Shown: positions 53,991-64,000 of the stretch, in pieces
Position numbering within the stretch: position 1 is the first letter of the stretch
Layout: each line of letters starts with the position of its first letter
Program-made: the position numbers and the translations under genes
Source: Athripsodes cinereus
Taxonomy: Eukaryota > Arthropoda > Insecta > Trichoptera > Leptoceridae
Direction of reading: 5' to 3'
DNA length: 64,000 nucleotides
NCBI GenBank assembly: GCA_947579605.1
Contig: OX388329.1
Location: 124,001 to 188,000 of the forward strand
The notes under the pieces: generated by a model
Databases searched by the model: none
What the model was told of the DNA's origin: nothing
Seen by the model: only the letters and a program-made list of their open reading frames with translations

Positions 53991-54611
53991 TCTAGAAAAA
54001 TAGTGAGAAAAATCAATTAATTGCAAGTAAAAGATGTTTCGATAAAAAAAAATAACTACGTACAAGTACATAGATACAGCCTCAGAACATACTCAAGTCT
54101 AGTGAGGCAGTAAATTCCATTTTCTATAGGTAGGTATATGTTATATATGGTCTGCTGGTTACCCCACTTGTGGGATATGCCGTGATGGTATAGTAGTAGT
54201 TGTAGTAGTAGGTATATGTTATAAGAATATCTGTTTGAGGGTGGCATAAGTAATGTTTGGGTAGTAGAATTTTGTAGAAGTAGGTTACATATTTGTTGAG
54301 AAGTGAATAAAATAAAATTTTATTATAGGTAAGTAGGTACCTTTATGAAACAAATTTCCTAGATATCTGAGTTCAATATCTGACGAAGGTGTGAAATTTT
54401 CATTACGAGTTTTATACTTGAGATGATCTGCGATTAGGTGGATAAAATTGCAATGAGTGCAGTCACCCGTTCTGAAAGGATTGATATCAGAAAATTTTAA
54501 CCAAACTGATAGGATATAATATAAAGGTAACCATCTGGAACCTCTTGTGAATGCTCAGTATGTAAATAAAGTGACATATATATTTTTTAGGAATATTAAA
54601 AAAAATCCAAA
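53991..54611. other. Unassigned, with a short SINE-like tail
   Basis: 54145-54215 is only the 3' tail (CTGGTTACCCCACTTGTGGG… then GTAGTAG). The rest is AT-rich. Confidence 0.5.
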
Positions 54612-55654
54612 TCCACAAATAAATATTTGAATCGGTTCGTATATATGTATGTGCGTATGTTCTCAATGGACTCTGAAATAAGGAAATACAGAAGTAAATT
54701 ACTACACTCTATGCGAGGTGGTTTAAGATACAGGTTAAAGACTTAAAACATTTAAAATATCTTCAATATTGATAAAGATATTAGAGTTTTAATGAGACCA
54801 TGTCACAAAATTGGCATGAAAATGTATGAAAATTTGCGCGAAAAGTTTAGAAAATAGCATTATTCATAGTCAAACATTTTTCATTGTATTGAATTAATTT
54901 CAGAATAGATGTAACAATAAATATATCAATACAGAAACAAAATATTTAGGGATTATTTTCGTGATAAAATATCATGTTTGCTAATGATAAAAACTCTTGA
55001 ATCATGTTAGTTTATATTGCATATTTTTGACGTATTGGGTTATTTTCATAATGGAAGACGCAAAGAAACCATAGAAAATTATACCTACTATAGAATGAGA
55101 ATAGAACTACGTACAAAATCCATAAACAATGTTCAATGATTTTTATTTCATGGCAAATTATTCGAGTATCTACATATATAGGTACCTACTACAAATTAAA
55201 AATACAAATTCGAATGTGGACAATTACATTTAGGTACAATTTTTTTTCTCAAAATGAGCTATTTAACCGTTTTGTTTATAGATGAAGTTTTTACATTAAG
55301 ATGAGGTTTAGTGCTTTGGTCCATGTAGGTACCTGGCTATTTTTTGATATTGAATATGGGCATTTAGAATGTCAAGCTTACACATATTCATTGGGAAGAG
55401 GTTTTTAGCCCTTTTTTCCAAGTAAGTGCCTATCAATATTTGGGGTGACTAACTTTAATATTTTTCATCAGGACAAAGTTTTTTTTTTATAAATGAGGAC
55501 ATTTGTGGTGTCAAGCTACACGTTTTTTCACGAGGAAGAGGTTTTTAACACTTTTTTGATGTAGATATCTGCCTATTTTTTTACCTGAATATGGGCATGT
55601 GGGGTGTCAAATTTGTTTATTTAAACCCAAGCAATGCCGGGTTACAAAAGCTAG
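54612..55654 (+). mobile_element. Helitron-like non-autonomous element, longer copy
   Basis: 5' end TCCACAAATAAATATT after host A; 3' end AACCC-loop-GGGTT…CTAG before host T. More internal ~75-base units than the 49090 copy (55260-55610). Confidence 0.65.
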
Positions 55655-56462
55655 TACTAAATATTTACACTTTAACATCTCAACTGAATTATTTAACAAC
55701 GTAGGTATCAGATCTAAAATATTATTTTTATTTTATCGCAAATGATAATTCAAATTCAAATAAATGCACAGTATACATACACACATATTATTCCTTCAAA
55801 TTTGAGCAGAGCTCGTGCTATGAAGGATTGTTTCATTATTTTACCTATTTATGTGTGCGTGCTCATAATAAAATAAACATAACATTGGTAAACGAAATGT
55901 AAAATAAATCAAAGTCAAATAAAATAAAAAAGATTAGCTGATAAATTTTGTAGTAGCTTAGTTTTATATTTCTCGAAAGAAAAATTAAGAAAAAAAGTTA
56001 TGTATGAAAAAAAATAATATGATGAGCAAGGAAAAATGAAATAGAATATAATATGAAATTATAATTTTCCAAGGATATTGTTTTAACGCTGGGACACAAA
56101 TATTCTTTATTCATAAAATTATAAGCAGATTCAATGTCAGGCAGTAGATGTGTCACTAGACAGTACTGACGTCATCACGCACAAACAGATAGGTAGGTAG
56201 GTACTCTAGGTATGTAGGTTGGTACATGTACTTGTAGCGATCTCCAAACGTCTGAGATAATTCACCCGTAATGATATAGATTATCATCGACATTAATTTC
56301 ATACGAACTTGTCATTCCACATTAATGACGTGTTGTTACAAACACCACGCAGTGAATAGGAATATTTACAACTAGATTTTAACCCTAACTTAAACGGTTA
56401 CCCACCGTCAATAATTTATTACAGATAAAATTATTTATTATGTAGTTTAGACTTACTTTACA
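55655..56462. other. Unassigned; begins with an 87-base block shared with 49.8 kb
   Basis: 55655-55741 equals 49792-49878. The remainder is AT-rich. Confidence 0.55.
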
Positions 56463-58215
56463 TTTTTTTTTACGCGGCGGCAGAATTGCCATCCACAATT
56501 CTCAGCATTATACAACCAGATAAGTCTCCATATGATCAGTCATGGTCACACAAAAACTTAACAGTCTAATGCCGGGAAAAATTCACCTATCCAGATATAC
56601 AGGATATCAAAGGATTAGGCTCAAAACGCGGAATCAAAATACCAGCATTGTGCCTGAAATATCTGTGTTCAAAAACTTTTTTACAAGTGTTTATTATAAT
56701 AGATTTTTGAATTTTAATATACAAATTAACCGGTATATCTAATTTTTGTAAATTATTTATTAAAGATTTCGGAGTTACCCCTGTAGCTGACATGACTAAA
56801 GGTATAATATAAACTGATCTAAAATGCCAAATATTTTTTATTTCTCCTGCTAGTTCTGTATATTTACGTATTTTTTCTGCGACGGTTGTTTGTATATTAT
56901 GTGTATTTGGAACAGCGATGTCTATTAGGTACGTTATTTTATTACGTTTTTCATGTAATACTAAATCGGGTCTATTATGATGTATTTGTCTATCTGTTAT
57001 TATGGTTTTATCATAATAGAGCCTGTAATTTTGATTTTCTAAAACCGGTTCCGGGTTTTATTTATAATAAGGTATAACTATTTGTGAGTTTAAAAGATAA
57101 TGTTTAATTGCTAAATTTTGATGTATTATTTTTGCGACATGATTATGTCTATTGGTATACTCAGTTTGAGCGAGAGTGGAACAACCCGAAACTATGTGTT
57201 GAATTGTTTCCGGTTTGGCCAGATATTTCCTACACGAATCATCAATTATATTTTAATTTTTTATGATATATTTTTGATAATTTTTAGTATTTATTACCTG
57301 ATCTTGAATTGCTAGCATAAAACCCTCGGTTTCCCCATACAATTCCCCAATGGTCAACCACCTGTTTGATGCATATTTGTCAACATAAGATTGGTTGAGA
57401 TCATTGAGGTGTCTAGCATGAAGTTCCTTCCTATCCCAAGATTCTAACAAAATATTTAAATAGTTTAATCGCGGACCTACTGTTTCGTCATTTAAATTAA
57501 AAGGTGTTTGATTTTTATCGGCCTGTATTATAATTTTATGTAATATAGAATTATTATGTATGTTTTTAAAAAATGTTTTAAGGGATTCTATTTGATTATT
57601 ATGTAAAAAGGAAATGTTAACAATTCCTCTTCCTCCTATACTCCTAGGCATAACCAACCTTTCTTTCGCGGAATTTGGATGGTGATATCTATTTTTTGTT
57701 AATTGTGTTCTAATAAGTCTTTCTAGTTTACCTAGATCCGTTTAAGACCATTTTATGATGCCAAATGAGTATGTTAATAATGGGATTGTCCACGCGTTTA
57801 TTGCTTTTACTATGTTTTTGGCCGATAGATCACATTTAAATATTTTATTAAGTCTATCTTTAAAATCATTTGTTAATTGAGTTTTGATCAAAGAGTGATT
57901 TAAATTTTTAGATTGTGGAAAACCTAAATATTTGTATATTTCGTAATTCTTCATGTTATTAATTTGATAACTACAAACTATGTCCTGACATTCTTTAATT
58001 TTTCCTTTTTCAATGTGTAAAGTTTTACATTTATCTAGCCCAAAAGACATTCTTATGTCGTCTGAGAATTTTTTTGTTATACTTATTAGTTTTTCTAATT
58101 CGGTATCCGATTTAGCGTATATTTTTATATCGTTCATACACATTAAATGCGATATTTTTGTTGACAAACGAGTATTTCCGTTAATTTTGATTCCATATTT
58201 GGATAATTTACATTA
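56463..58215 (-). pseudogene. LINE with restriction-like endonuclease, 5'-truncated
   Basis: The minus strand starts inside the reverse transcriptase (KYGIKINGN…KISHLM), goes through the catalytic site, which reads CMND where YMDD is expected, then FGLDKC, YEIYKYLGFPQ and INAWTIPLLTYSFGIIKW. An in-frame TAA follows at about 57742, then RSIGGRGIVNI, a Cys/His knuckle (HIVSGCS…RHN) and a restriction-like endonuclease (NRPDLVLHEK…YLIDIAVP). This domain order is that of early-branching REL-type non-LTR elements (R2/R4/Dong group), which nick target DNA. Stops, a frameshift and the lost Asp make it dead. The 3' end is at the T9 run near 56463 (minus-strand A tail). Confidence 0.85.
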
Positions 58216-58613
58216 ATTTTAAATCAATAATTGGTATAGCATTTCTATTTCCTAAGATTGGCGATGCACCCAAATGGAATTAATATTTCCACCTATTAAG
58301 TGATAAATAATAAAATATGAAAGATTAAAATATAAAAATAGGTAGGTACTTACATAATTATTGCAAATTATTATATCCATCGATTAGCTTCAAAGTTTTC
58401 CTAACCGATTTTTTTCAATTCAAATTATGTAATCGTTCCTCAAATAACCAATACAGTTGAAATAATACGTATGCATATTATTATGGCAATACAATATTGA
58501 TTTCACTTTGCCACCTCACTAGGCTGGAGCCTGTGTCGAGGCAGGCAGTGCAATCAGTAGCATTATAATATGTACAAAAGACAATTTTAGACATCATATT
58601 AATAAACACACCA
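58216..58613 (+). repeat. Unassigned DNA ending in a dispersed repeat
   Basis: 58498-58612 pairs with 30475-30595. Confidence 0.6.
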
Positions 58614-58999
58614 CGTGGGGATTCTGGCAAAAAACGTTAAGTCGAAAATTCGCAGTTTTGACTTAGTGATGCAGTATTATAAAGTTTACAATTCTCTACA
58701 AACTGGCAAAATACACTAAGTTGAATGAAACAGATTTTTTCTTTGGTTTTAAAAATAAATTTAACGTTAAATCATGTAAAGGGTATTTCATTCAGGCTAA
58801 AAGCTTCAAATAACTTAATATTTTTCGAAAATTGTACTGGCAAAAAACGTTAAGTCAATTGAGCGTTACTTATTATTATGGATGTGTCTCCTAAATAATT
58901 ATTTCCGGCAAAAAACTTTAACTGTAATAATTGTCCTAGGTTGTAAAAAAATCCCTTGTCTATGACTTATGACAATGCCACTTAACGTTTATTGTTTGT

Positions 59000-61300
59000 G
59001 ATCTGACAGATCGAGTGGTTCCGAGATATTGATATCGAAGTAGTCGGGGAAAAATTCAACTCAGCGGTAAATCAGGTCGCGACAAGGATGCTGGGTAGAT
59101 GCAGGCCTGGAGGAAAGAAGTATACCTTCCAATTGGTGGACACCAGAACTCACGGCCCTAGGAGACAATTCAAATCCGCCAAAAAGGCCTTTGGCCTTGT
59201 GAGAAAGGGAAATGTATCACGGGACTCTCCTGCTGTAGTCTGACTCCTTGAGTCACTGAGGCATGCGAGGGGCTCCTACCAACTGGCTATAAGGCGTGCA
59301 AAAGCCTCTGCCTGGAAGGAGTGGATTTCAGAAACTGGGATGCCGATCCCTGATCTGTGATGCGCACAGCTGTCAAGACCAAAAGATCTGCTGACCATTA
59401 ACTTACTAGCATCATAGCTGGCGATAGTGAGACCGTGTGCATTGACGACACACTAAGGGCCCTATTGGATGGGTAAGTGCCAGTAGACTCAACGTCCACT
59501 GGTACGCTTTTCCATACATGGCTGCGTTTCCAAGTGCGTTGCCTACTGGATGAGTCACTAATCATTAAAAAAGTTGTGACTCATGAGTTGTGATCGTCAA
59601 AGGGTTAGAACCTATAAAGGCACCAGGAATTGACAGATTGAATGGAGCCATTGTTAAAAATGCTTGAAAGGCATGTCCAAAGGAAATGTTGGAATTCTTT
59701 CTAAGGTGTATGAATGAAAGTACGAGTATGGAAGAAAGATTTGCTTAGGGTGATCCCAAAAGGCAATGATAGACCACTGTCGGATCTCAAGGCGTACAGG
59801 CCTATTACCCTGCCGCCTACCTTCGGCAAGGTTTTAGAAATCTTGGTGAGGAATCGGTTTGATTCCTCACTGATGCCAGAGGATCCCATGCAATTTGGTT
59901 TTATCCGTGGTGGCTCCACTGAGCACGCCATTGAAATATGTTTTAACTGGAAGGATGAGAGATTGGAAAAGAATGTGCTGGGAGTCTTTTTACATAAATA
60001 TAGCTGGGACTTTTTATAATGCATGGTGGCCACTTATTCTGGCCAAGCTGAAGATACAGGGGTGCCCCCGTTGGTTGTTCGACGTAGTTAGCGGCTACTT
60101 TAGTGATAGGTCAGTGGTGATTAGTCATGCAGGACACATTGACGACCTTTTGAGGATAGGGTTACCGCCTAGTTGCACTGTCTTTGCATATGCAGATGAT
60201 GCACTTCTCCTTCTCTCAGGAGATACGAGACGTGCTATTGAAAGTAAGTTTTGTGTCGCGATCGAACGTATCTTGACGTGGGACACAGTGAATAGTTTTC
60301 TCACCGAGCAAGACCTCCGCTATGTGGTTGAAGGGTGTGCTTGGAAGTGGTAGAAGCCCGGTTCTTCATATGGATGGACAGTCCGTGAGGGTTGTCAAAG
60401 AAGTCCGGTACTAGGGTGTTGTTTTGGACAGAGAGCTTACTTTTCTTCCGCATGTTAGTGAGAGAATTAGTGACGGGCCACGGTGATCTTAAGGGCAAGC
60501 TCTTTGAGCTTGGACTAGTGGAGAATCCGTGGTGTGTTTGTGGGATGGGTGCGCAAAGTTTGGAGCATATCCTCTGGGAGTGCCCCGAGATGATAGATGC
60601 TAGGGATATTATTATTGGTAATATGAGCGAGAGCATGACCTTTTTGGTTCGGGGAGGTGTTGCAGTGTCCACGGAATCTCAGGGCATTTTTGGATGTCAT
60701 GGAGACATGGATTTCTCGGTGGGATCTCCTGCCTCAGCCGGGTTTACCCCTGACTGAGGTAGGAGTGCTCTAGGATTGACTGTTGCCTTTTGCGGCGGGG
60801 TCTGTTAGGCGAACTCGTTATTTGTTGTGTTTCGTCCTGTCTCCCTTGGTGGAGAGTAGATATGGGAGAGATGTTCCTGTTGGGAGGGAAATGTCTTTTC
60901 ATTGCGCTGGGAACGGCGACTCTAGGGTCTCACCTTCTGATAGCCCAATAACAAGTCTCTGGACACCTTATTTCGGCCTCTGGTCCAAATTAGATACTGT
61001 ATTGTTATAATCATCTTGTTATTTTTTTTCGAGTGTTTTGTTAATCATTGTTGTTAAGCTTTGTTTATTTGTTGTAATTCATTGTGTTTGACTCGTTTGT
61101 GATTGCATTTTTTCCTCCTGAGAGGGGCATCGAAGACGTAAATGTAGCATAAAAGATTCCCACGAGGCGGTATTGGCCGGCTAGCCCTACAGGCTGCCCA
61201 AAAGGGCCCTTCCGTGAGGACAAAAGTTTTGCTTAGAAGAGCGGATAAATCAAAGTCCCCTGACTTCTGAGATATCCGGGTATGGTAGGGAGTCTTCAAT
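59000..61300 (+). pseudogene. R1-like LINE, decayed
   Basis: The + strand shows the R1-type order over several broken frames: a pre-RT region (59010-59360), KAPGIDRLNG near 59620, IPKGNDRPLSDLKAYRPITL (59750-59810), QFGFIRGGSTEHAI, then FAYADDALLLL (about 60185), which keeps the catalytic YADD. The block between palm parts that carries the PQG motif is deleted before it. The C-terminal zinc knuckle reads C-V-C…H…C (CVCGMGAQSLEHILWEC, about 60535-60585). The 3' untranslated part runs to about 61300. Several stops and frameshifts mean no activity. Confidence 0.85.
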
Positions 61301-61389
61301 GTTCTATTGATATCGTTTTTTGCGTGTTTATTTTAATTAAATTAACTTTTAAATCAAATTTTTTGTTTTAACTTAGTTAAGTTAGTTAA

Positions 61390-61584
61390 AACAAACCAGA
61401 GTTCGTCGGTAGCCTGGGGGTAGAGTCTCGGCCTCCAGAACAAGGGGTCCGTGGTTCGATCCCAGGTGCCGGCAAACTCCCCTTTCACGGCACAAGCTTT
61501 TAGCTTAGTGTGAAAGGTGTATAAGGTTGTATTTGGGTTTATAACAAAACCCAGATATATCTTTTTATAAAATAAAAAAAAAAA

Positions 61585-61625
<41 letters not shown>
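61390..61625 (+). mobile_element. tRNA-derived SINE (family B), full length
   Basis: GTTCGTCGGTAGCCTGGGGG (A-box part), B box GGTTCGATCCC, a tRNA-like end GGTGCCGGCA, the body CACAAGCTTTTAGCTTAGTG… and a long A tail (61568-61625). The clean tail suggests a recent insertion. Target duplications were not found. Confidence 0.9.
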
Positions 61626-61627
<2 letters not shown>

Positions 61628-61995
61628 ATGTAATACATAATTATATGATTTGATTTTTAAAAACGATTTTCACTTTTAATAGTAATGAGAATGTATTAAA
61701 AATAATGAGAGCAGTCAGTTTAGAACAAGTTTCTAACAGGTAAAAAGTACTAGTACAACTAAGTGGTTTCATTTTGGAAATAAACATAAAAAGCTATTAT
61801 TAATAACTAAAATTTAAAAAAAAAATGGCATTTAATATTTTCGTAAATAAATACTTAAAATTATGGCGTATTTTAACACCAAATAAAAATGAAAATTGGA
61901 AGGAATATATTTGTTTCAATTTTGAAGAAAAATTAAATGATTGATTTCTCTAAACAGGGATTTTAGAGTTAAAGTTTTTTGCCAATATACCCACG

Positions 61996-62706
61996 CAATA
62001 TACTTTACAGATCAGAAAACATTTGCGTAACAATAAAATTAAAGAGAGAAATAAAATCTTGTTAGAAGATAGAAAATAGATTGGTGCAGGAAATAAAATA
62101 ATAGGTGATGAAGAAAATATTCAATGTTACTTTATTTATTTATCAAAGTTAAAAACGATTTGACAGACAAAAATAATAAAATGTTGATTGGTACAAATTT
62201 ATAAAAATAGGATGTACCTATGTAAAAAAAATAAGTAGTACCCTTGAACAAAACAACAATACCTAGTAAAAAATAAAAAAAATCAAAGAGATGTAAGCAA
62301 CCTAAAATAATCTTTGTTGATCAAATAGATGTCAAAAACAACAAAAACAAATAAGAGATGAACAATACTTTTTAAAAAGCTTGGATTATAAAAAAAAAAA
62401 CTATAGGTGCCTACCTACACACTTACCTACTACCTAGCTACCTCCTTTAAAAATATAGATTTACTATTCATAAAAACATGTTGAATGAATGGAATTGCTC
62501 GCAGATAGTATTGGTTTCCATAGTAGGTAGGTACTAGACTTGTCTACATAATTAACTAATGTATGTATGTAAATAATATTATGTACATACAGTCATGCAT
62601 GTGTTCTTAGTGTCGTATTAATGCGAGTATGCGAGAGTTTCCTATGTACATAGGTATGTATGATAAGGTATTTTGTTATAACTAACTGTAAGATAGATGT
62701 TATATT
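61996..62706. other. Unassigned AT-rich DNA
   Basis: No feature recognised. Confidence 0.5.
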
Positions 62707-62890
62707 ATGAGATGTGACAAGACATTTTACATCTTAAATTCGGCGATGAGGTTTGCCACCCATCCTGAATGTCTTGATTTTATATTGGCACGGAGAAGAC
62801 AGCTTGAATGTTTTATATGCAGCTGGTCTGCTGGCTACCCCACTTGCGGGATATGCCGTGATGGTATAGTAGTAGTAATAGTAGTAGATG
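62707..62890 (+). mobile_element. SINE-like element (tail-sharing family)
   Basis: GATGAGGTTTGCCACCCATC to TGCGGGATATGCCGTGATGG and then TATAGTAGTAGTAATAGTAG. It ends about 45 bases before the acceptor of the 62934 exon. Confidence 0.8.
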
Positions 62891-62933
62891 TGACTAATAT
62901 ATGTAGTAACTGTGTTGTTTTGTTTCCTTTCAG

Positions 62934-62987
62934 AACTTTAATGAACTAAGGTGACCGTCATGGAGATGATGGACCTGCCACCAAGAC
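62934..62987 (+). CDS. First coding exon of an unidentified gene
   Basis: The acceptor TTTCCTTTCAG (62933) has a branch-point-like GACTAAT at 62891-62897. After 26 bases of leader the ATG at 62960 (CGTCATGG, good context) opens MEMMDLPPR plus one base, then the donor C|GTAAGT (62988). Stops precede the ATG in frame. The exon fits with a noncoding exon at 50865-51325 across an 11.6 kb intron. Nine codons are too few to name the protein; the rest lies outside the window or in small exons I did not detect. Confidence 0.55.
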
Positions 62988-63470
62988 GTAAGTAAAGCTA
63001 TATAATTAATGTCTGGTTTTATTTAATATTTATTTATTTATTGTCAGTGATAACAATGCACATTAGGGTGGAACACTTTTGTATGAAAATTTTTTTTTTT
63101 TCGAATATCGAATTGGAATACCAGGCAAAAATTGCCTTATATAATTGTAAATAACACCCACTAATTTGGAAGTTCTAGCTCAACAGCAAGAGGTCCCGCC
63201 ATAGACTTGAAATTTCAATTTTTAAGTTTTTACAGACGCTTTGTTAAGTACACCCTATTAACAAAATATTAACTAAATATAATATGTTATGCATATATAT
63301 GATTAGATAAAAGTATATTTTAGTTAATAGAATCATTTATTTTAAAAATATACACAGTTTCAGAAAGTTGTGTCGGTATGAATAACGTCATTTTTCATAA
63401 CAAAAATCCTTTTTCGTCTCAAACTTTGGCATGAGCTTTCGAGACGCTAAATTAGATTTTACAAAACCCT
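62988..63470. other. Intron start, no feature
   Basis: AT-rich. Confidence 0.5.
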
Positions 63471-64000
63471 TTATCTTCTTGTCTTATCGCATACACGTAG
63501 AGCTGCTTCTATCACATCTTTTACTGATCTTTCCACAGCTTGGGTGTGGTAAGGCAGTCTCATTAACTCCAAAAACGATTCTCCTCCATTTTCAATAAGA
63601 TGTTGTAACTGCTTATCGGAAATATTCATCAGTATTGAGATTTCGTATTTATTTTGTTGCCAGTTTATCAAGTCTATGTAAGAACTTGCATTTAAGTCCA
63701 CTTTTGGCACCTCAAACATGCGCGAAACAGAATTTTTATTCACTTGACGAGCTTTTAAAATGCGTCTGGCAGCTATAGTATCTATTATCGTACTCAACAA
63801 CAAGTTTTCTGGATGAACAAAGTAACTGCTCCGAAATAAAACAGGGTCCACAATCGCTAACAATTCGTTCGACAAATAACTAGTGCTGTTAATGAGCTTC
63901 CATAAATGTTTTGAACCATCTTTAATGCTATACCAATTTGACCTGCAAATGATTTAGATCCTGCTATAGGGCTATCCAAATAGGAAAACAAAGCGTCAAT
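63471..64000 (-). pseudogene. Uncharacterised insect repeat-family protein, fragment
   Basis: On the minus strand 63910-63471 reads DGSKHLWKLIN, then VDPVLFRSSYFVHPENLLLS, ILKARQ and LPYHTQAVERSVKDVIEAA. The block H-T-Q-A-V-E-R, with a HPENLLL block before it, recurs in many unnamed insect proteins that I take to be transposon-derived. The frame upstream (GSKSFAGQI) joins only after a one-base shift near 63945, so this copy is broken or the assembly has an error. No function can be given. Confidence 0.5.

Larger units (their letters stand above)
58614..61995. mobile_element. Large TIR element (TGGCAAAAAAC motif) with nested retroelements
   Basis: The left end CGTGGGGATTCTGGCAAAAA and the right end, read on the minus strand, CGTGGGTATATTGGCAAAAA agree at all but a few positions, and the match goes on through ACxTTAAxTC. 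Variants of the motif recur at 58703, 58838 and 58907. The inside holds an R1-like LINE and a SINE. No transposase is visible; the target duplication is unclear. Confidence 0.5.

Noticed and set aside
61400..61475. tRNA gene
   Set aside because: tRNA-like head of a SINE with body and A tail.

Overview
The window is AT-rich animal DNA with long introns and a heavy load of transposable elements. It looks like an insect nuclear scaffold, most probably a moth or butterfly. The pointers are the very frequent TAGGTA/TACCTA words, arthropod-type initiators, tRNA-derived SINEs, and the mix of Penelope, mariner, Tc1, R1-like and REL-endonuclease retroelements. The species cannot be fixed from sequence alone. 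A 200-base assembly gap (N) sits at 1453-1652.

One host gene can be read from end to end. It lies on the + strand with five coding exons (2735-2875, 23605-23750, 24480-24630, 25116-25208, 36826-36939). Reading frames join cleanly across all four introns and encode about 214 residues ending in a costars domain. This is the insect relative of actin-binding Rho-activating protein (ABRA/STARS), a sarcomeric actin-signalling protein in vertebrates. Introns 1 (20.7 kb) and 4 (11.6 kb) hold most of the repeats.

A second + strand gene probably begins in the window. A core promoter with an initiator and a downstream promoter element at exactly +28 lies at 50863-50896. A strong donor follows at 51325/51326, and the first coding exon is a short one at 62934-62987 starting MEMMDLPPR. 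Its product is not recognisable from nine codons.

Everything else assignable is mobile DNA, mostly broken: a Penelope GIY-YIG fragment (677-1452); several LINE tails; two copies of a LINE with a restriction-like endonuclease; an R1-like LINE; a mariner remnant; the 3' end of an LTR element with a small membrane-protein ORF; three SINE or SINE-like families; Helitron-like elements; and several TIR elements and MITEs, some nested in one another. There are also tandem duplications and a six-copy 90-bp minisatellite.

I found no convincing new molecular system such as a defence locus, gene cluster or RNA gene. The points most worth checking are the nested insertion with its empty site at 47.6 kb, a SINE-like family sharing its 3' tail with a LINE, two TIR elements with repeated motifs (26.5-27.9 and 58.6-62.0 kb), the LTR-linked small ORF, the promoter at 50.86 kb, a possible MEF2/E-box site in ABRA intron 1, and three perfect hairpins that may be template-switch scars.
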